NCBI GenBank assembly: GCA_031369365.1
Contig: JANMOP010000040.1
Span: 1-19,556 of the forward strand
Direction: 5' to 3'
Length of the DNA stretch: 19,556 bases
DNA from: Methylotenera_A sp031369365
Lineage (GTDB): Bacteria > Pseudomonadota > Gammaproteobacteria > Burkholderiales > Methylophilaceae
Position numbers and translations under genes: made by a program. Below the pieces are notes generated by a model. It made no database searches. It saw only the letters and a program-made list of their open reading frames with translations, and was not told the DNA's origin. Positions 15,552 to 19,556 of this stretch are shown piece by piece (position 1 is the first letter of the stretch; every line of letters starts with the position of its first letter).

Positions 15552-16757
15552 TTATGACTGAACTATTTTCATTAGCTGGCTTTTTAAGCCACGCGCAGCC
15601 AGCGCATAGCCGCCATCGCTACCATCCACAAAGTGCATGTGGTTGCCAGTAAATGATCGCACAATGCATGTCACTAAAGCCTCTCGCGATTTATGTAGCC
15701 CAAACGCCAAATGGTCTAGCTGGTGTTCGCTATGCAAAAACTGCTCTAACTGTGTGGCTTGCGCTTCCGTACCGTCTATCACCATGCGTAACATGCCATC
15801 AAATTTGCGAAAGTCGGAGTTATCTACCAACTCATCTCGATATTCGCTCCACTTGGTTGATTCAGTATCCATATTTCGAGCAAACAAAATCATGCCTGCA
15901 AAATTTTGAAACAGCATTTTAGCTAAATACAATAAGCGCTGCCGCACAACAAAATGGCTTGTACGCACCCGCCACTCGTGTGCTAATAATTTAGGGTTAA
16001 AACTCAGTCGCATGGTCTTGGCATGTAATGGATGATATTGCAGCACATCGCCATAAATGGTTTGAATTTTCTCTAGTACGCTTTGGTAAGTGCTCAGATT
16101 GGTTTCAGCATTTTTAGAGGTTGCGCACACCAGCAAAGCCAGCTTATGGTCATTAAAACTTGGCACACCCTGCCAGCGGCATTCAAAACCTTCAAAACTG
16201 GCCTCCGCCAAACCCTCATTCGCAAGCACACGAATAACCCCCGCTGCATTAGGCGTTTTAACACGTCGCTCGGCTTCCTCCCAACCGCGCCCAGAAAACA
16301 CCGCTTGCGTCACATGTGGCGATAATTTAAATTTGCCCACTTTTACCCAAAAATCATCGACCATTAAGTCTGAAACTCGCACCAAACCCACACGCAAACC
16401 TAAGCCAAAACTGTTCTGCGCCAGCTGCTGTGCGCCGCGCAGCGCAATCTCCACCCGCTCACGCAAGCTATCGGGTATGGCAAATGTAGCGCCATCACCA
16501 CCAAATACAAACGGAATTTCCACACTTAAATCAACATTGACCACCGCCGCAATGCACGCCACGCCTACGGTATTTACTTTTTTATATGCGCCTTGCTCAA
16601 TCGCCTTGGTAGAGCCCATTACATCGGCAATCACAACCCACCAATCTGGTGGCAAATCCACATGGTTTGTAGTTATGGTAGATTCAGCAAACGCAGTAAT
16701 CAGCGTCTGATCGCGATAAAAATGAAGATGTTGATTTTTTTGATGGGTGCTTTGCAT
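15552..16757 (-). CDS. DUF3095-family protein with nucleotide-cyclase-like N-terminal half
   Basis: 401 residues from ATG 16757. An in-frame GTG at 16793 would add 12 residues, but those fall over a palindrome and the family normally begins near the FYRDQ segment. I recognise the family as DUF3095, uncharacterised. The N-terminal half has class III nucleotidyl-cyclase-like motifs: VVIADVMGSTKAIEQG (Asp45 as metal ligand), PFVFGGDGATFAIP (Asp88), then FGLGLRVGLVRVSDL. The C-terminal half (about 260-401) is a separate conserved region without known motifs. No membrane segment. Catalysis is unproven; it could make a cyclic nucleotide or only bind nucleotide. Upstream lies the repeat island, downstream the exported methyltransferase, both possibly unrelated. 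Confidence 0.85.
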   Translation of the reverse strand: MQSTHQKNQHLHFYRDQTLITAFAESTITTNHVDLPPDWWVVIADVMGSTKAIEQGAYKKVNTVGVACIAAVVNVDLSVEIPFVFGGDGATFAIPDSLRERVEIALRGAQQLAQNSFGLGLRVGLVRVSDLMVDDFWVKVGKFKLSPHVTQAVFSGRGWEEAERRVKTPNAAGVIRVLANEGLAEASFEGFECRWQGVPSFNDHKLALLVCATSKNAETNLSTYQSVLEKIQTIYGDVLQYHPLHAKTMRLSFNPKLLAHEWRVRTSHFVVRQRLLYLAKMLFQNFAGMILFARNMDTESTKWSEYRDELVDNSDFRKFDGMLRMVIDGTEAQATQLEQFLHSEHQLDHLAFGLHKSREALVTCIVRSFTGNHMHFVDGSDGGYALAARGLKSQLMKIVQS

Positions 16758-16767
16758 TTGGATTATT

Positions 16768-16787
16768 TTAACGCGAACTCTCGTTAA
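16768..16787. promoter_or_regulatory. 20-base imperfect palindrome before the DUF3095 gene
   Basis: The two 10-base halves TTAACGCGAA and CTCTCGTTAA are inverted copies at 8 of 10 positions, 10 bases upstream of the chosen ATG. A -10-like TAAAAT lies between it and the start on the coding strand. It could be a repressor site for this gene. Confidence 0.35.
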
Positions 16788-16851
16788 AAACACACTGGGT
16801 TTAGTGGTTAGTTATAAAAAGCTTAGCGCCGTCGAAATGTGAGAGATTGGG

Positions 16852-16897
16852 TACTTTCTTTTGAGCAAGCAGAAGAAAGTAACTCGCCAAGAGGCGA
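16852..16897. repeat. Double-hairpin element, copy A
   Basis: TACTTTCTTTTG (16852-16863) pairs with CAGAAGAAAGTA (16870-16881) around the loop AGCAAG, 11 of 12 Watson-Crick pairs and one G-T. A second hairpin, TCGCC/GGCGA (16884-16897) around AAGA, follows, then an A run. A diverged copy in the same orientation is at 17212-17258. Confidence 0.85.
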
Positions 16898-16939
16898 AAA
16901 AGGATGGTTTAAGTGTCCACCATTGCCCCTCTCCCCACC

Positions 16940-16963
16940 CCCTCTCCCGCTCGCGGGCGAGGG
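16940..16963. repeat. CCCTCTCCCGC palindrome
   Basis: CCCTCTCCCGC (16940-16950) is the inverse of GCGGGCGAGGG (16953-16963) with one mismatch and a 2-base centre. I recall similar CCCTCTCCC/GGGAGAGGG palindromes scattered between genes in many proteobacteria; I could not check this here. Confidence 0.75.
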
Positions 16964-16978
16964 ACATACGCACATAGA

Positions 16979-17038
16979 GGGTTTTGGTTTTGGGTTTGGT
17001 TTTGGTTTTGGGTTTGGGTTTGGTTTTGGTTTTGGTTT
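16979..17038 (+). repeat. Ten-unit TGGTTT/TGGGTT hexamer tract (G-quadruplex candidate)
   Basis: Sixty bases divide cleanly into ten hexamers, made of GG or GGG separated by three or four T, and stop at TATTCC. All G runs are on the plus strand. The pattern is telomere-like and could fold into a G-quadruplex. On the minus strand it would read as Lys-Pro/Asn-Pro codons, which misleads ORF finders. Confidence 0.9.
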
Positions 17039-17069
17039 TATTCCCCTGCTGCCGCGCCTGTGATGATTT

Positions 17070-17166
17070 AAAAAGTTGGGGGATTTTAGCGAGGACTGTC
17101 TGAGCTCCGCGACAAGCCACGTTTTGTGTGGCTTGTTAGGGCGAGTTCCGCAGCGCCCAACTTTTT
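17070..17166. repeat. Nested palindromic element
   Basis: The outer arms AAAAAGTTGGG (17070-17080) and CCCAACTTTTT (17156-17166) are perfect 11-base inverted copies. Inside, ACAAGCCAC (17112-17120) pairs with GTGGCTTGT (17128-17136). The interior contains GCGAGGACTGTCTGAGC and GCGAGTTCCGCAGCGC. I recall related strings next to ACTTTCTTTTG-type hairpins as an interspersed repeat in beta- and gammaproteobacteria. The structure resembles a non-coding mobile or exported-RNA-like repeat; function unknown. Confidence 0.8.
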
Positions 17167-17211
17167 GAAGCAGCGCAGGAAACAAGCGGCAGGGGGTGTC
17201 TTTTTGTTTGG

Positions 17212-17258
17212 ATACTTTATTTTGGACAAGCAAAATAAAGTATCTCGCCTAGAGGCGA
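17212..17258. repeat. Double-hairpin element, copy B
   Basis: ATACTTTATTTTG (17212-17224) and CAAAATAAAGTAT (17231-17243) form a perfect 13-base stem around GACAAG. The second hairpin TCGCC/GGCGA (17245-17258) surrounds TAGA. The layout, loop (xxCAAG) and trailing A run match copy A; the stem sequence differs but remains paired, so the structure is conserved by compensating changes. Confidence 0.88.
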
Positions 17259-17282
17259 AAAAGAGTATTACACTAAATTTAC

Positions 17283-17312
17283 GGTGTGCAAATAAACATC
17301 AATTTGCACACC
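17283..17312. repeat. GGTGTGCAAAT inverted repeat, possible terminator of the accessory pair
   Basis: GGTGTGCAAAT (17283-17293) and ATTTGCACACC (17302-17312) are a perfect 11-base stem with an 8-base loop. It lies 21 bases beyond the stop of the 45-residue minus-strand gene. No T run follows on that strand, so a Rho-independent terminator is possible but not typical. Confidence 0.8.
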
Positions 17313-17333
17313 CTACTTGATAAAAGCGAAAAA

Positions 17334-17471
17334 CTATTTTCGTTTGTCTTGGGTTGGTTTAGGCGCGGGTGGTGGAGAGCTGGGTCTAACAGATTCTGTT
17401 GACTGTGGCTTTGATACCCCACCTTTAATCTGTCCTCTTGTAAGACCTTCATTAAGCGGCTTCTTTTCCAT
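17334..17471 (-). CDS. Small proline-rich basic protein overlapping the DUF6338-like gene
   Basis: 45 residues, starting MEKKPLNEGLTRGQIKGGVS and ending in a Ser/Pro-rich segment (SSPPPAPKPTQDKRK). The ATG at 17471 lies inside the last codons of the upstream gene in another frame (20-base overlap). GGAG is 7 bases upstream, a strong Shine-Dalgarno sequence. That, and the overlap, support a real gene despite its size. No signal peptide or membrane helix; probably disordered and cytoplasmic. I do not recognise the family with certainty. Overlapping translation suggests it works with, or is dosed by, the membrane protein before it. Confidence 0.6.
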   Translation of the reverse strand: MEKKPLNEGLTRGQIKGGVSKPQSTESVRPSSPPPAPKPTQDKRK

Positions 17472-18132
17472 TTTTTATCTCCAAAAATTCCGACGGTACT
17501 GTTTCAATTATAAACTCACCTACTGGTTTAGCAATATATATATCTGGGATTGAATATAGTTTTACAGAAGTTTCATAACAATACAAAGTGACATTTGTAA
17601 GCACGAGCTCTTGTATTGAATCAGTTTCAGAAAATGAAACTACTTTGCCTTCATATGTTATATTGTTTTTAATATCCCTGACATAAACCCAACTTACATC
17701 ATCTGAATTTAGAAAAAATGAATAGAGATTTTCATCTCCAAACTTCATAGAAATATTTAATTTTTTTGCTAACTTGTTTATTAATTTAAAGTTTACTACT
17801 GAAGCGCATAATGCTGCAATAATTGGAGCTAAAAGTGTTGCATAAAATACTTCGCGTAGCGAAATATCTAACTCTTTGGGCTTAACAATAGTCCAAACTT
17901 TAAGTACTATTTGTTCAGCAGCAGTTATTGAACAGTCGCAGTTAGGCAATAATTGCGAGAATGCATAAATCGCTTGTAGTAAAACATAACTTAATACACC
18001 AAAAATGAATGAATAGATTCCGTATTTAAAAGAATCCCACTTAATAGTATGCACTACTAACTTATCACAAATAACCGCAGCAATGAGTCCAGGAAATAAG
18101 ATTACACCAATAATTACTGCAAACTCATTCAC
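17452..18132 (-). CDS. DUF6338-like membrane protein
   Basis: 226 residues, GTG start at 18132. Membrane helices lie at about 4-22 (VIIGVILFPGLIAAVI), 37-59 and 95-113, followed by a cytoplasmic C-terminal domain (about 130-226) rich in strands (VSWVYVRDIKNNITYEGKVV and the ELVLTNVTLY segment). The N-terminal LFPGLIAA and the C-terminal variation on 'v.l.dg..y.G.v.' match what I recall of DUF6338 proteins, a family of unknown function found in accessory regions. The sequence is far more AT-rich than its neighbours (13 G+C in bases 17701-17760), pointing to recent acquisition. GGGTAA about 10 bases upstream is a possible Shine-Dalgarno. The 34-base gap to the oxidoreductase stop leaves little room for a promoter. 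Confidence 0.8.
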   Translation of the reverse strand: MNEFAVIIGVILFPGLIAAVICDKLVVHTIKWDSFKYGIYSFIFGVLSYVLLQAIYAFSQLLPNCDCSITAAEQIVLKVWTIVKPKELDISLREVFYATLLAPIIAALCASVVNFKLINKLAKKLNISMKFGDENLYSFFLNSDDVSWVYVRDIKNNITYEGKVVSFSETDSIQELVLTNVTLYCYETSVKLYSIPDIYIAKPVGEFIIETVPSEFLEIKNGKEAA

Positions 18133-18166
18133 TGAGCTTTTACCCTATATGCACGAAACTTCATCA

Positions 18167-19556
18167 TTAACCCAACACCACTTCCACCAAATTATCACTA
18201 AAACTCGCCGAGTTCCCCATATCTCCAAACTCAGCCAAGCTAATACAATTTACCGTGCCATTATTCAATTGCCGCCAATAGCCTAACGTGGCGACGACCA
18301 CGCCAGCGTTCACATCTTCAGAAATTCGTGCAACGCCTTCAAACGCGCCACGGTCATTAAACACTTTGACTTTTGCGCCTTCTTTAACCCCGCGTTTATT
18401 CGCATCCGCTGCGTTAATTAGCACAAATTGTTCGCCTTGAATTTTAATTTTATCATCCACATTTCCGTAACAAGAATTTAAAAAAGCATGACTTTTTGGC
18501 GAAATAATACTTAAAGGGTATTTTTTGGCTAATTCTGGGTTGCTTGCTGCTGATTCACGCGAGGCTAAATAATCGGGCAACGGGTCTAGGTCCTGGCCTG
18601 GTTGAAAGCCGTCGTACATTTGGCGGAAAGGTCCAGCCACGAAGTTTTTAGCGCCTTCTATCAAAAACATCACTTTGCCTGTGGGCGTGGGGAAGTTGCC
18701 GTTTTTGTGCGGTGCGCGGTCATCTTTGGTGCCCACTTTTAGGCGTGCATAGCCATGTTCGCGCATATAAGCCATGTCAATGCCATCGCAAACTGGTGCT
18801 TGCCAATTAATATATTTTTCTAAAAGCTCAGCGTCAGTCATGCTAAATTGTGGCTCGGTAAAGCCTAAACGTTTTGCCAACGCACGGAAAATATCGTTGT
18901 TCGGTTTTGCTTCACCTGGCGGCTCAATACATTTGGCGTTGTAGGTTAAGTAAAAATGCCCCCACGATACAATAATGTCTTCTTGCTCTGCCCCCATGGC
19001 GGCTGGCAAAATAATATCGGCATACGCAGCCGTGTCAGAAATAAAATGATCGGCCACAATGGTGAATAAATCTTCGCGCATTAGGCCTTTAACAATTTTG
19101 TCAGTTTCGGGCGATTGCGTTACAGGATTAGTGTTCCAAACCATTAATGATTTAATTGGCGTATCAAGTTTAGTTTCGCCTGTTAAAGCACGGCCAAGTT
19201 GCAGAATATTTACCACAGGCGTGCCTTCTGGAATCAAATCGGGGCGGCATATGGCCATAAAATCATACGGGTGTTCCCATATTGGCATTTGCAGCACGCC
19301 GCCACCTACATGACGCCAAGCGCCTATAAGCGCGGGCAAGCATGAAACCGCACGAATGGCTTGGCTGCCGCCATAATTGCGCTCTAGCGCAATGCCCATG
19401 CGGATTGCGGCTGGTGGCGTGGTGGCATATTCACGCGCAAGTTGTCGAATATCTGCCGCTGGGATGCCAGTAATCTCTTCTGCCCACTCTGGCGTGCGGG
19501 TTTTGGCGCGAGCTTTCAACTCTGCATAGCCATGGGTGTAGTTATCCACATAATCT
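18167..19556 (-). CDS. Molybdopterin-dependent oxidoreductase, C-terminal part (partial)
   Basis: The frame runs on past the right edge, so the GTG at 19549 is not the true start; at least 460 residues are seen. It contains the central molybdopterin oxidoreductase domain (MVWNTNPVTQSPETDKI, FTIVADHFISDTAAYADIIL, PAAMGAEQEDI) and the C-terminal dinucleotide-binding domain (YPLSIISPKSHAFLNSCYGN, then VKVFNDRGAFEGVARIS). This places it in the DMSO-reductase/formate-dehydrogenase superfamily of bis-MGD enzymes. The active-site residue and any N-terminal [4Fe-4S] cysteines lie outside the window, so substrate and cell location cannot be given. Codon use is normal for the window, unlike the adjacent AT-rich pair. 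Confidence 0.92.
   Translation of the reverse strand, partial: DYVDNYTHGYAELKARAKTRTPEWAEEITGIPAADIRQLAREYATTPPAAIRMGIALERNYGGSQAIRAVSCLPALIGAWRHVGGGVLQMPIWEHPYDFMAICRPDLIPEGTPVVNILQLGRALTGETKLDTPIKSLMVWNTNPVTQSPETDKIVKGLMREDLFTIVADHFISDTAAYADIILPAAMGAEQEDIIVSWGHFYLTYNAKCIEPPGEAKPNNDIFRALAKRLGFTEPQFSMTDAELLEKYINWQAPVCDGIDMAYMREHGYARLKVGTKDDRAPHKNGNFPTPTGKVMFLIEGAKNFVAGPFRQMYDGFQPGQDLDPLPDYLASRESAASNPELAKKYPLSIISPKSHAFLNSCYGNVDDKIKIQGEQFVLINAADANKRGVKEGAKVKVFNDRGAFEGVARISEDVNAGVVVATLGYWRQLNNGTVNCISLAEFGDMGNSASFSDNLVEVVLG

Larger units (their letters stand above)
16788..17333. other. Gene-free interval filled with stacked repeats
   Basis: No convincing gene lies here on either strand. Open frames of 74-136 codons exist, but they read through palindromes and the hexamer tract, giving low-complexity Gly-Phe or Lys-Pro runs. 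The interval holds, in order, a double hairpin, a CCCTCTCCC palindrome, a G-rich hexamer tract, a nested palindrome, a second copy of the double hairpin and a GGTGTGCAAAT hairpin. These are listed separately. Confidence 0.8.

Noticed and set aside
16090..16710. Plus-strand 206-codon frame opposite DUF3095
   Set aside because: Antisense shadow of a gene with clear conserved motifs; composition is Thr/Ser/Pro-rich without a recognisable domain.
16839..17063. Plus-strand 74-codon frame ending in a Gly-Phe run
   Set aside because: Same tract read in the other direction; no family features.
16812..17233. Minus-strand open frames of 102 and 136 codons with Lys-Pro repeats
   Set aside because: They read through the hexamer tract and hairpins; the repetitive protein is a by-product of the DNA repeat and shows no start signal.
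16840..17320. CRISPR array
   Set aside because: Repeats are palindromes of different kinds with irregular spacing; there are no uniform repeat-spacer units and no cas genes.
17317..17553. Plus-strand 78-codon frame
   Set aside because: Lies opposite the 45-residue gene and the DUF6338-like 3' end, which have better support from a Shine-Dalgarno sequence and domain resemblance.

Overview
The window reads as part of a betaproteobacterial chromosome. The gene content, the ribH-nusB overlap and the protein sequences suggest the Methylophilaceae (Methylotenera-like), but this is inferred from recalled resemblance and was not tested. About 20 protein genes are supported. Two run off the ends: cysS at the left and a molybdopterin oxidoreductase at the right.

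Left part (1-5544). cysS points left. A rightward run starts at 1048: a periplasmic TPR protein, an exported L,D-transpeptidase-fold enzyme, two tandem cyclophilins (one exported, one cytoplasmic), lpxH and a small thioredoxin-like [2Fe-2S] protein. This is an envelope and housekeeping block. The first two proteins share a similar NTF2-like tail, and the second has the domain order of the Csd6/Pgp2 peptidoglycan-trimming enzymes.

Middle (5551-11647, all leftward). ribH overlaps nusB by ATGA. A PP2C phosphatase, an FHA protein and a GAF/HD-GYP phosphodiesterase follow. Together they look like a phospho- and c-di-GMP signalling set, but no Ser/Thr kinase is in view. An OFA-type MFS transporter lies upstream and ends in what looks like a fused transporter small subunit.

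Pho block (11774-14689, rightward). A three-unit Pho box precedes phoB. phoR follows, overlapped by ATGA with an unrecognised lipoprotein gene. This is probably an autoregulated phosphate-sensing operon. No pst or phoU genes are in the window.

Right part (14700-19556, leftward). An exported methyltransferase-fold protein and a DUF3095 protein with nucleotide-cyclase-like motifs come first. Then comes a roughly 540-base gene-free interval packed with palindromes: two copies of a double hairpin, a CCCTCTCCC palindrome, a ten-unit TGGTTT/TGGGTT tract, a nested palindrome and a further strong hairpin. Next to it lies a very AT-rich accessory pair, a DUF6338-like membrane protein and an overlapping 45-residue proline-rich protein. 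The molybdopterin oxidoreductase closes the window. The repeat island and this pair are the least explained part of the window.
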